Origin: Hyphomicrobiales bacterium
Lineage (GTDB): Bacteria > Pseudomonadota > Alphaproteobacteria > Rhizobiales > Aestuariivirgaceae
Length of the DNA stretch: 5,002 nt
NCBI GenBank assembly: GCA_026996935.1
Contig: JALWJW010000136.1
Span: forward strand, 1-5,002
Direction: 5' to 3'
The position numbers and the translations under genes were made by a program. Shown in pieces: positions 1-5,002 of the stretch. Below the pieces are notes generated by a model that had not been told where the DNA came from, did no database searches, and saw nothing but the letters and a program-made list of their open reading frames with translations. Positions within the stretch are counted from its first letter, which is position 1. Every line of letters begins with the position of its first letter.

Positions 1-240
1 GCCAACTTGAGCAGGAACCCCGCCTTTTTTAAGTTTATTTTTCCCGCCAGGATGCTGGGCATTGAGGAACAATTCGCCAAGAGCATTTTTGCTAAGCCCG
101 GTTACCTCTGCCCCTTTGGGCATTGTTGCGATACGAATAAGCTGTTTTTCTTTGGCAAAACTGGCCGGCATCAGGCTTGCAAGTGCAGCGGTAATGGCAA
201 TACTAAAAACGATACTCCGTTTCTTGATTACATGTTTCAT
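1..240 (-). CDS. Secreted PhoX-like (DUF839) protein, N-terminal 80 residues only
   Basis: The reading frame is open from the ATG at 240 down to the window edge, so the gene is cut off and only its first 80 codons are visible. Residues 1-29 form a clear Sec signal peptide: basic start (MKHVIKKRS), hydrophobic stretch, and a likely cleavage after ASFA at residue 29. The mature start contains GAEVTGL (residues 43-49) and ELFLNAQHPGG (56-66). That pairing resembles the start of the DUF839/PhoX family of secreted, often calcium-dependent phosphatases, where a GAEVTG-like strand is followed by a LFxNxQHP strand. The start is supported by GGGAGG at 246-251 on this strand, five bases upstream of the ATG. 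A terminator at 324-352 isolates it from the upstream Lys-rich gene, so it probably has its own promoter. The family call rests on remembered motifs in a short fragment; phosphatase activity cannot be judged because the metal and catalytic residues lie outside the window. Confidence 0.68.
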   Translation of the reverse strand, partial: MKHVIKKRSIVFSIAITAALASLMPASFAKEKQLIRIATMPKGAEVTGLSKNALGELFLNAQHPGGKNKLKKGGVPAQVG

Positions 241-262
241 TTTATCCTCCCTTTTAATTTTG

Positions 263-269
263 ATGACAG
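263..269 (-). promoter_or_regulatory. Pho-box-like half-site
   Basis: On the minus strand this reads CTGTCAT, an exact match to the 7-base half-site bound by PhoB in proteobacteria. A full Pho box has two such half-sites in an 11-base period. Neither neighbouring position matches well here, and the site lies near the guessed -10 rather than the -35. It is notable mainly because PhoX-type phosphatases are classic Pho-regulon members. Confidence 0.25.
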
Positions 270-296
270 GATAAAAGAAATCGAACCAACTTGCAA
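268..296 (-). promoter_or_regulatory. Candidate promoter of the PhoX-like gene
   Basis: Read on the minus strand, TTGCAA (291-296) and TATCCT (268-273) lie 17 bases apart and could be the -35 and -10 boxes. They fall between the upstream terminator and the PhoX-like start, where a promoter is expected. The -10 match is weak. CTGTCAT at 263-269 overlaps the -10 edge and is listed separately. Confidence 0.35.
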
Positions 297-323
297 AACA
301 CGAAACACACCTAAAAAAACAAT

Positions 324-352
324 AAAAAAGGGACCAGCAAAAAGCTGATCCC
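324..352 (-). terminator. Intrinsic terminator of the Lys-rich protein gene
   Basis: On the minus strand GGGATCAGC, a five-base T loop and GCTGGTCCC form a 9-bp stem with one U-G wobble, followed directly by six Ts. On the plus strand the wobble becomes a C/A mismatch and no T run follows, so the direction is minus. It sits 32 bases past the stop of the Lys-rich gene and upstream of the PhoX-like gene, making these separate transcripts. Confidence 0.85.
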
Positions 353-384
353 TCCTTACAAGTCTAAAGTCACTTGTTTGTGTG

Positions 385-990
385 TTAAGACTTTTTCTTT
401 TTATCTTTTTTCTTTTTGGCTTTTTTCTTCTTATCAGCCGCCTTCTTCTTAGCTTCAGCCTTTTTCTTCTTAGCTTCTGCTTTTTTCTCAGCAGCAGCCT
501 TTTTCTTTTCAGCCGCTTTTTTCTTTTTCTCTTCAGTTGTGGCTTTTTTCTTTTCAGCAGGTGTCATTTTTTCTTCGGCAGCTTTCTTTTTAGCCGCATC
601 TTTTTTCGCCTTGGCTTTAGCTGCTTTTTCTTTGGCAGCAGCTTTCTTTTTCTCAGCAGGCGTCATTTTAGCTTCAGCATCTTTTTTCTTTTTGGCAGCA
701 GCCTTTTTCTTGGCGGCAGCTTTTTTCTTTTCATCTGCTGTCATTTTCTTAGATGAGGTATTTTTGCTTGAAGATGCACCCTTACCTGGCTTAGCGCGAC
801 AAAACGCTTTGACCTTTGACCCATCAGAACGCGAATGGGCTTTTACATAAGAACACTTATCGTTAGATGTGCATGATGATTTAGACAGGCCTTTACACGC
901 GCTTGCCGCATTTGCGCTTACAGGTGAAAAAGCAAACACAGCCAGCACCACTGCTAAAGCTGCAAATTTTCCAATGAGAAAACGAAACAT
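385..990 (-). CDS. Secreted protein with four-Cys module and Lys/Ala-rich tail, function unknown
   Basis: The 201-residue product starts with a Sec signal peptide (residues 1-28; hydrophobic core 9-21, likely cleavage after ANA). Residues 32-65 form a compact module with Cys 32, 40, 46 and 64 (spacing C-x7-C-x5-C-x17-C), beginning CKGLSKSSC and ending VKAFCR. I recall similar short CKG-SK-C...C modules in small exported alphaproteobacterial proteins and some phage proteins, with no established function; two disulfides in the periplasm are plausible. A Ser/Gly linker follows, then residues 81-201 are a low-complexity tail with 57 Lys in 121 residues, much Ala, no Arg and no aromatic residue. 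The tail resembles histone H1-like or TolA-like sequence and is probably helical or disordered. The ATG is supported by AAGGA at 997-1001, six bases upstream. The isomerase gene ends 50 bases upstream on the same strand, so co-transcription is possible. Binding to nucleic acid, phospholipid, lipopolysaccharide or peptidoglycan through charge is speculation. Confidence 0.85.
   Translation of the reverse strand: MFRFLIGKFAALAVVLAVFAFSPVSANAASACKGLSKSSCTSNDKCSYVKAHSRSDGSKVKAFCRAKPGKGASSSKNTSSKKMTADEKKKAAAKKKAAAKKKKDAEAKMTPAEKKKAAAKEKAAKAKAKKDAAKKKAAEEKMTPAEKKKATTEEKKKKAAEKKKAAAEKKAEAKKKKAEAKKKAADKKKKAKKKKDKKKKS
485..744 (-). repeat. Degenerate in-frame repeats in the Lys/Ala tail
   Basis: The motif MT(A/P)(D/A)EKKKA occurs three times, at residues 83, 109 and 142 (codons starting at 744, 666 and 567), giving units of 26 and 33 residues and then a decayed third copy. 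Each is followed by Ala/Lys blocks such as AAAKKKAAAKKKK. Downstream the pattern degrades into short EKKKAAAEKK and EAKKKKAEAKKK units. This looks like expansion of an internal repeat within one gene; at DNA level it is a purine-rich AAG/AAA/GCN tract. Confidence 0.75.
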
Positions 991-1018
991 GGATATTCCT
1001 TCATAAAATTATCTACCA

Positions 1019-1036
1019 CCCGGAAATGCCCCCGGG
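1019..1036 (-). other. Small GC hairpin between isomerase and Lys-rich genes
   Basis: CCCGG and CCGGG, separated by eight bases, can form a 5-bp stem just past the isomerase stop. No T run follows immediately on the minus strand (TGGTAGATAATTTT), so it is at best a weak terminator or a stabilising or attenuating hairpin. I found no convincing promoter in this 50-base gap, which mildly favours read-through into the Lys-rich gene. Confidence 0.25.
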
Positions 1037-1040
1037 ATTC

Positions 1041-1661
1041 TTACCCTTTATGCCCTGAACCGGCGCCCCATGCAACCGCTTGCTCAAGTCTATCATGTCC
1101 CCAAAACAGTTCGCCATCACCACAGACAAACATCGGCGCGCCAAAAATACCATTTTCCATGGCCCACTGCGTTTGATTTCGCAGCGCCAATTTCACTTCA
1201 TTACTTTGGCTTTGCGCAAATGCCTTTTTACTATTCAGCCCTAGATTTTCAAGAACTGAATGCAAATTCACAAAATTAGAGATGTCATAACCCATAACAA
1301 ATTGCATTAAATAAACACCTTGCGAAAACTCTACTCGTTTTGGACGAACCTCATCACACAACGCCAAACGCGCGGCCAGCAGTCCATTTTGAGGAAAGAC
1401 CGAAGGCTTTTTGAACCCAATATCCAGTTCATTGCAAATTCGTTCCATATCGCGCCACATATAGGCACCTTTTGCTTTGAAAACATTGAACGGTGAATCA
1501 TTCAGCCCCTGCTGTTTGAAAACTGGCCCCAATAGAAACGGCTTCCAATCAACCCTCACCTCATATGCCACAGCCACCTCATTCACCCGCATTGCCGCCA
1601 AATAGCTATAAGGAGAAGCAAATTCATACCAAAATTGAACAGTCTTAAGCTTAGTTGCCAT
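1041..1661 (-). CDS. 2-hydroxychromene-2-carboxylate isomerase family protein (DsbA fold, kappa-GST-like)
   Basis: The 206-residue product covers the whole usual length of this family. The thioredoxin-fold start FWYEFASPYSYLA (residues 10-22) has Ser16 where the family keeps its glutathione-activating serine; the CxxC of true DsbA oxidoreductases is absent. WKPFLLGPVF (39-48) is the family's second conserved block. GIFGAPMFV (171-179) carries the expected cis-proline (Pro176), and ELFWGHDRLE (184-193) is the typical C-terminal signature. No signal peptide is seen, so it is cytoplasmic. Named members use glutathione to isomerise 2-hydroxychromene-2-carboxylate in naphthalene breakdown, but no aromatic-degradation genes are nearby, so the true substrate is unknown and a general glutathione-dependent role is equally likely. 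The ATG at 1661 is preceded by AAGGA at 1673-1677 with an 11-base gap, longer than ideal. Diverges from argG. Confidence 0.9.
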   Translation of the reverse strand: MATKLKTVQFWYEFASPYSYLAAMRVNEVAVAYEVRVDWKPFLLGPVFKQQGLNDSPFNVFKAKGAYMWRDMERICNELDIGFKKPSVFPQNGLLAARLALCDEVRPKRVEFSQGVYLMQFVMGYDISNFVNLHSVLENLGLNSKKAFAQSQSNEVKLALRNQTQWAMENGIFGAPMFVCGDGELFWGHDRLEQAVAWGAGSGHKG

Positions 1662-1678
1662 TTTCTTTAAATTCCTTC

Positions 1679-1706
1679 TTGCTCATCCCTGTAACATTCC
1701 TATAGT
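1679..1706 (+). promoter_or_regulatory. Candidate argG promoter
   Basis: TTGCTC (1679-1684) and TATAGT (1701-1706) are 16 bases apart in the spacer between argG and the divergent isomerase gene, about 60 bases before the argG start. The -10 matches five of six consensus bases; the -35 is only partial. I could not place a good paired promoter for the isomerase: TTGACT on the minus strand (1732-1737) lacks a -10 at the right distance. No arginine-repressor operator is evident. Confidence 0.35.
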
Positions 1707-1750
1707 GCAGCGCAAAATACCAACATATTTTAGTCAATTAAACGCGTGCG

Positions 1751-1756
1751 AAAAGG
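1751..1756 (+). promoter_or_regulatory. argG ribosome binding site
   Basis: AAAAGG lies 10 bases before the ATG at 1767. It falls inside the reading frame if translation began at the in-frame GTG at 1746, which has no good purine-rich site of its own. This favours the ATG. Confidence 0.6.
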
Positions 1757-1766
1757 TACACATAAA

Positions 1767-2999
1767 ATGGCCAAACACGAAAACATTAAAAAAGTCGTTC
1801 TTGCCTATTCCGGTGGCTTGGACACCTCAATCATTCTTAAATGGCTCAGCGAAACCTATGGCTGTGAGGTCGTTACCTTCACCGCAGATCTTGGCCAGGG
1901 CGATGAACTTGAACCGGCCCGCAAAAAAGCTGAAATGCTTGGCATTAAAGAAATTTACATTGAAGACCTGCGTGAAGAATTTATCCGCGATTATGTTTTC
2001 CCGATGTTCCGCGGCAATGCCGTTTATGAAGGTGTTTATCTGCTCGGCACCTCAATCGCGCGTCCACTCATTTCAAAACGCCTTGTTGAGATCGCCCGCG
2101 AAACTGGCGCTGATGCCATTGCTCATGGCGCAACAGGTAAAGGCAACGACCAGGTTCGTTTTGAACTTTCCGCTTATGCTTTAAACCCCGATATCAAAGT
2201 CATCGCCCCCTGGCGTGATTGGGACTTTAAAAGCCGCACCCATTTGCTCGATTTTGCAGAAAAGCATCAAATTCCCGTTCCTAAAGACAAACGCGGCGAA
2301 GCCCCGTTTTCAGTTGATGCCAACATGCTCCATTCATCATCAGAAGGTAAAGTGCTTGAAGACCCCTGGGTGGGCGCTGAACCATATGTGTTCCAACGCA
2401 CTATTGATCCGGTAGATGCGCCAGACACACCAACCGAGATTGAAATCGAATTTAAGAAAGGCGATCCCATTGCCATTAACGGTATAGCCATGTCACCGGC
2501 CACATTGTTTGAAAGCTTAAACAAATATGGTCACGACAACGGCATTGGCCGTCTTGATCTGGTTGAAAACCGTTTTGTCGGCATGAAATCTCGCGGCGTT
2601 TATGAAACACCGGGCGGCACCATTTTGCTCACTGCTCACCGCGCCATGGAATCGCTCACCCTTGACCGCGATGCCATGCACTTAAAAGACAGCCTGATCC
2701 CTGATTATGCCCGCATGATCTATAATGGTTTCTGGTTCTCACCCGAGCGCGAAATGCTGCAAGCCCTCATCGACAAATCTCAAGAACACGTTGAAGGCAC
2801 CGTTCGGCTTAAACTGTATAAAGGCAATGTTATTGTTGATGGCCGCAAGTCACCTAAATCTTTGTATGAAGAAGAGCTTGTCACCTTTGAAGATGATGAA
2901 GGCGCTTACAACCAGGAAGATGCTCACGGTTTCATTCGCTTAAACGCCCTGCGCCTTCGCACCCTGGCGGCTCGCAACAACAAATTCAACCAGACATAA
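1767..2999 (+). CDS. argG: Argininosuccinate synthase
   Basis: This cytoplasmic enzyme joins citrulline and aspartate using ATP, giving argininosuccinate, AMP and pyrophosphate, the next-to-last step of arginine synthesis. The 410-residue product is full length for the family. The N-terminal ATP-pyrophosphatase loop AYSGGLDTS is at residues 13-21. The signature HGATGKGNDQVRFE lies at 120-133, within the nucleotide and substrate pocket. Further conserved blocks are APWRDWDF (147-154), DKRGEAPFSVDANMLH (174-189), RLDLVENRFVGMKSRG (262-277), YETPGGT (279-285) and GTVRLKLYKGN (344-354). Nothing is broken or missing. The ATG at 1767 is chosen over the upstream in-frame GTG at 1746 because of the AAAAGG site and because known ArgG proteins start close to the ATP loop. 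It is a single-gene unit: divergent from the isomerase, and closed by a terminator at 3020-3048. The sequence most resembles alphaproteobacterial ArgG as I remember it. Confidence 0.98.
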   Translation: MAKHENIKKVVLAYSGGLDTSIILKWLSETYGCEVVTFTADLGQGDELEPARKKAEMLGIKEIYIEDLREEFIRDYVFPMFRGNAVYEGVYLLGTSIARPLISKRLVEIARETGADAIAHGATGKGNDQVRFELSAYALNPDIKVIAPWRDWDFKSRTHLLDFAEKHQIPVPKDKRGEAPFSVDANMLHSSSEGKVLEDPWVGAEPYVFQRTIDPVDAPDTPTEIEIEFKKGDPIAINGIAMSPATLFESLNKYGHDNGIGRLDLVENRFVGMKSRGVYETPGGTILLTAHRAMESLTLDRDAMHLKDSLIPDYARMIYNGFWFSPEREMLQALIDKSQEHVEGTVRLKLYKGNVIVDGRKSPKSLYEEELVTFEDDEGAYNQEDAHGFIRLNALRLRTLAARNNKFNQT

Positions 3000-3019
3000 T
3001 TTACTTAAAAACACAACAA

Positions 3020-3053
3020 ACACCGCCATTGTTTTCCACTGGCGGTGTCTATT
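3020..3053 (+). terminator. Terminator after argG
   Basis: ACACCGCCA (3020-3028) and TGGCGGTGT (3040-3048) form a perfect 9-bp stem with an 11-base loop, followed by CTATTTTA. The T tract is interrupted, but the strong stem 20 bases past the argG stop makes termination likely. It separates argG from nhaD. Confidence 0.78.
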
Positions 3054-3067
3054 TTACTAAGTTTCAT

Positions 3068-3118
3068 TTTATGAGTACCCAAAAGTAGGGACTAACCTAA
3101 AGTTTATGGGTGCTCAAA
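3068..3118 (+). repeat. Paired 16-bp imperfect repeat that can also form a hairpin, upstream of nhaD
   Basis: TTTATGAGTACCCAAA (3068-3083) and TTTATGGGTGCTCAAA (3103-3118) match at 13 of 16 bases, all three differences being transitions, with start points 35 bases apart. Because the GAGTACCC core is nearly palindromic, the same bases also pair: GAGTACCCA (3073-3081) with TGGGTGCTC (3107-3115) makes a 9-bp stem with one U-G wobble, and TAGG/CCTA (3086-3089, 3096-3099) can form a small inner stem. No T run follows, so it is not a terminator. It could be a pair of operator sites or a structured leader controlling nhaD. No good -35/-10 pair is visible in the rest of the spacer (3119-3175). Confidence 0.45.
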
Positions 3119-3175
3119 CACAAAAAACCTAGATTTACACCCTCTTTTTGGTTACAGCTTTGCCAAATTTCTAAC

Positions 3176-3181
3176 AAAGGA
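3176..3181 (+). promoter_or_regulatory. nhaD ribosome binding site
   Basis: AAAGGA lies seven bases before the ATG at 3189, an ideal distance. It supports that ATG over the TTG codon immediately before it (3186). Confidence 0.75.
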
Positions 3182-3188
3182 CGAATTG

Positions 3189-4586
3189 ATGAAACGTGTT
3201 CTATCGCTCGTTTTAACCAGCATTTTCGTAATGGCCCCAACACTTGCCTTTGCAAGCCAGGGAGCTGATGAAAACCCTGTACTGCTAAACCTTACTGTTC
3301 ATTGGGCTGGAATTTTGGCCTTGGTCATCTTTGCAATCGCTTACGCCTTGGTTATCGTTGAAGAAAAAATTCATATGCGCAAATCAAAGCCTGTCATGCT
3401 AGCGGCTGGTTTGATTTGGGCGGTTATCGCAATTGCTTACGTTGGCACAGGTCCTGAAAAGGCCGCAGCGTTAAACAATGCGGCAAAACACATACTTGAA
3501 GAATATGGTGAACTTTTCCTGTTCCTGCTGGTGGCGATTACATATGTGAACTCACTTGAAGAACGCCGTGTTTTTGCGGTACTGAAAACAAAACTGATAG
3601 GTGCGAACCTGAGTTACCGCCAACTATTTTGGCTAACCGGCATCCTGGCTTTCTTCATGTCACCATTATTAGACAACCTGACAACAGCGCTGGTTATGGG
3701 TACTGTTGTTATGGCAATTGGTGCCAAATCCCCAAAATTTGTAATTTTATCATGCATAAATGTTGTTGTAGCAGCAAATGCCGGCGGGGCTTATTCACCT
3801 TTTGGCGACATAACCACATTGATGGTCTGGACAAAGGATAAAATTGAATTTTTCGGCTTCCTGGCCATTTTCATCCCCTCGGTTATCAATTTCCTTGTTC
3901 CCGCTGTCATTATGACTTTTGCCGTACCAAAAGAAACGCCTGAAGCTGTAAGTGAGAATATCACAATGAAGCGCGGGGCTAAAGTGGTTATTTTCTTGTT
4001 TGCCGCCACTATCTTTACTGCCGTATCTTTCAACCAGTTTTTCCACCTACCCGCCGCAATGGGCATGATGATGGGACTGGGTTATTTAATGGTGTTTAGT
4101 TATTTCCTGAAAAGACACCCATCCCACCCAAACCAGCCAGATATGTTCATGGATTCATTTAAAGAAATTGAACGGGTGGAATGGGATACTTTATTATTCT
4201 TCTTCGGGATTATTTTCGCCGTCGGCGGCTTGGGTGTTGCAGGCTATCTTGAGATGATGTCTCAATCCCTGTATGGCAACCTTGGGCCAACAAAAGCAAA
4301 TATTATTATTGGATTGCTTTCTGCTATTGTTGATAATATTCCGCTGATGTTTGCCGTCTTAACGATGGACCCAGATATGGTTCGCGGCCAATGGTTGCTC
4401 ATCACCTTAACGGCCGGCGTTGGCGGCTCATTGCTTTCCATCGGCTCAGCCGCAGGTGTAGCCCTTATGGGTACAGCACGCGGTTATTACACCTTTATGA
4501 GCCATCTAAAGTGGACGTGGGCCGTCGCCCTTGGGTATGCAGCCAGTATCGCTGCCCATATGTGGCTCAACGCTTCACTGTTTTAA
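3189..4586 (+). CDS. nhaD: Na+/H+ antiporter, NhaD type (ion transporter superfamily)
   Basis: This inner-membrane protein should export Na+ (and probably Li+) in exchange for protons, serving salt tolerance and pH control. The 465-residue product is full length and strongly hydrophobic, with about a dozen membrane segments. Two repeat-related half motifs carry the expected charged pairs: SPLLDNLTTALVMG (residues 158-171, Asp162-Asn163) and SAIVDNIPLMFAV (378-390, Asp382-Asn383). NAGGAYSPFGDITTLMVW (197-214) is the conserved loop after the first half, and GVGGSLLSIGSAAGV (410-424) matches it in the second. AYALVIVEEKIHMRKSKP (51-68) is typical of NhaD. Residues 1-22 look like a cleavable signal peptide (MKRVL..., AFA|SQ), as seen in other NhaD proteins, which would place the mature N-terminus outside. 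ATG 3189 is chosen over TTG 3186 because of the AAAGGA site. It stands alone between terminators, converging on purH. Regulation may act through the repeated leader motif upstream. Confidence 0.94.
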   Translation: MKRVLSLVLTSIFVMAPTLAFASQGADENPVLLNLTVHWAGILALVIFAIAYALVIVEEKIHMRKSKPVMLAAGLIWAVIAIAYVGTGPEKAAALNNAAKHILEEYGELFLFLLVAITYVNSLEERRVFAVLKTKLIGANLSYRQLFWLTGILAFFMSPLLDNLTTALVMGTVVMAIGAKSPKFVILSCINVVVAANAGGAYSPFGDITTLMVWTKDKIEFFGFLAIFIPSVINFLVPAVIMTFAVPKETPEAVSENITMKRGAKVVIFLFAATIFTAVSFNQFFHLPAAMGMMMGLGYLMVFSYFLKRHPSHPNQPDMFMDSFKEIERVEWDTLLFFFGIIFAVGGLGVAGYLEMMSQSLYGNLGPTKANIIIGLLSAIVDNIPLMFAVLTMDPDMVRGQWLLITLTAGVGGSLLSIGSAAGVALMGTARGYYTFMSHLKWTWAVALGYAASIAAHMWLNASLF

Positions 4587-4600
4587 TAACAGTAAACTGT
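4577..4600 (+). other. Overlapping small inverted repeats at the nhaD stop codon
   Basis: ACTGTT and AACAGT (4577-4582, 4588-4593) form a 6-bp stem whose loop holds the end of the stop codon. ACAGT (4589-4593) can instead pair with the following ACTGT (4596-4600) across a two-base loop, which is too tight to be stable as RNA. The first hairpin is plausible but AT-rich; no function is evident. Confidence 0.25.
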
Positions 4601-4607
4601 AAGCAAC

Positions 4608-4644
4608 AAAAAAGCGCCGCAAAATTTCTCTGCGGCGCTTTTTA
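4608..4644. terminator. Bidirectional terminator between nhaD and purH
   Basis: GCGCCGCA (4614-4621) pairs perfectly with TGCGGCGC (4631-4638) around a nine-base loop, flanked by a run of As on the left and Ts on the right that extend the stem. The GC core is followed by a T run on both strands, so it can end nhaD from the left and purH from the right. It lies 27 bases past the nhaD stop and about 25 bases past the purH stop. Confidence 0.92.
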
Positions 4645-4668
4645 TTTGCTTAAAACTCAAGATTGGCA

Positions 4669-5002
4669 TTAATGCCTGAAATGGCGCATACCTGTAAACA
4701 CCATAGCAAGACCGGCATCATCGGCAGCTTTAATCACTTCATCATCCTTGATCGAACCACCCGGCTGAATAACCGCCGTTGCACCAGCCTCGGCTGCCTG
4801 CAACAAACCATCAGGGAACGGGAAAAAAGCATCAGAGGCCACAACCGAGCCAACAGCAAGCGGTGTATCAAGCCCTTCAGCTTTTGCCGCATCATCAGAT
4901 TTTCGCGCTGCAATACGCGCTGAATCCACCCGCGACATTTGCCCGGCACCAACACCAACCGTTGCACCATCTTTAACATATAAAATCGTGTTGGACTTGA
5001 CG
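4669..5002 (-). CDS. purH: PurH C-terminus: AICAR transformylase / IMP cyclohydrolase, 3' part only
   Basis: The frame runs in from the window edge and ends at TAA (4669-4671), giving the last 110 residues of a protein normally a little over 500 long. PurH carries out the final two steps of IMP synthesis: formyl transfer from 10-formyltetrahydrofolate to AICAR, then ring closure. What is visible belongs to the transformylase domain: VKSNTILYVKDG at the window edge, GVGAGQMSRVDSARIA, SDAFFPFPDGL, GATAVIQPGGS, and the characteristic end VFTGMRHFRH. These blocks are in the usual order with no frameshift. In the family the KSN region and the Arg near the C-terminus lie in the AICAR site. The N-terminal cyclohydrolase domain, start and promoter are outside the window. 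The gene converges on nhaD and shares its terminator. Confidence 0.96.
   Translation of the reverse strand, partial: VKSNTILYVKDGATVGVGAGQMSRVDSARIAARKSDDAAKAEGLDTPLAVGSVVASDAFFPFPDGLLQAAEAGATAVIQPGGSIKDDEVIKAADDAGLAMVFTGMRHFRH

Noticed and set aside
7..348. Plus-strand open frame of 113 codons opposite the PhoX-like gene
   Set aside because: It runs through the complement of a signal-peptide gene, its ribosome site and a terminator, has no start signal and resembles no family.
382..850. Two long Phe/Leu/Ala-rich open frames on the plus strand opposite the Lys-rich gene, resembling membrane proteins
   Set aside because: They are the antisense of AAG/AAA/GCN repeats, which read as Phe, Leu and Ala codons. 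The minus frame has a signal peptide, a ribosome site and a terminator; these have none.
1651..1686. Eleven-codon open frame (MSKKEFKENGN) overlapping the isomerase start on the minus strand
   Set aside because: It has no ribosome site at a good distance and its AAGGA is simply the isomerase's own site. Too short to support.
1746..1766. In-frame GTG giving argG seven extra residues
   Set aside because: The ribosome site AAAAGG lies inside this extension and is well placed for the ATG at 1767; the extra residues are not typical of ArgG.
2267..2524. Minus-strand open frame inside argG
   Set aside because: It is a shadow of the strongly conserved argG frame with no start signal or recognisable domain.
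3071..3132. Two micro-frames in the nhaD leader (MSTQK and MGAQTQKT)
   Set aside because: Both start codons fall in the repeated motif, which explains their likeness, and neither has a ribosome site. Not listed as genes.
3791..4066. Minus-strand open frames inside nhaD
   Set aside because: They are antisense shadows of a full-length, motif-complete NhaD frame.
4663..4979. Plus-strand and alternative minus-strand frames over the purH end
   Set aside because: The PurH frame matches the family to its last residues; the others lack start signals and known motifs.

Overview
The window looks like a piece of chromosome from a moderately AT-rich alphaproteobacterium, probably marine or otherwise sodium-exposed. 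ArgG is of the alphaproteobacterial type, the secreted Lys-rich protein carries a four-cysteine head that I associate with alphaproteobacteria, and an NhaD-type Na+/H+ antiporter fits a sodium-rich habitat. The assignment to a class comes from remembered family resemblance, not from a search. I see no tRNA, rRNA, insertion sequence, phage gene or CRISPR array.

Layout. Positions 1-240 (minus strand) hold the first 80 residues of a secreted PhoX-like (DUF839) protein, cut off by the window edge. Positions 385-990 (minus) encode a secreted 201-residue protein with a small four-cysteine module and a long Lys/Ala tail; a clear minus-strand terminator at 324-352 separates it from the PhoX-like gene. 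Positions 1041-1661 (minus) encode a DsbA-fold isomerase of the 2-hydroxychromene-2-carboxylate isomerase / kappa-GST family, only 50 bases upstream of the Lys-rich gene. A 105-base divergent spacer follows, then argG (1767-2999, plus) with its own terminator. A 189-base spacer with an unusual repeated/hairpin motif leads into nhaD (3189-4586, plus). nhaD converges on the 3' end of purH (minus, 4669 to the window edge), with a strong bidirectional terminator between them.

Function. The recognisable genes are mostly housekeeping: arginine synthesis (argG), purine synthesis (purH), sodium/pH homeostasis (nhaD). They are transcribed as separate units and do not form one pathway. The least understood parts are the Lys-rich cysteine-module protein and the leader of nhaD. 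I do not see a convincing new multi-gene system here; the best leads are these two plus a Pho-box-like half-site in front of the PhoX-like gene.
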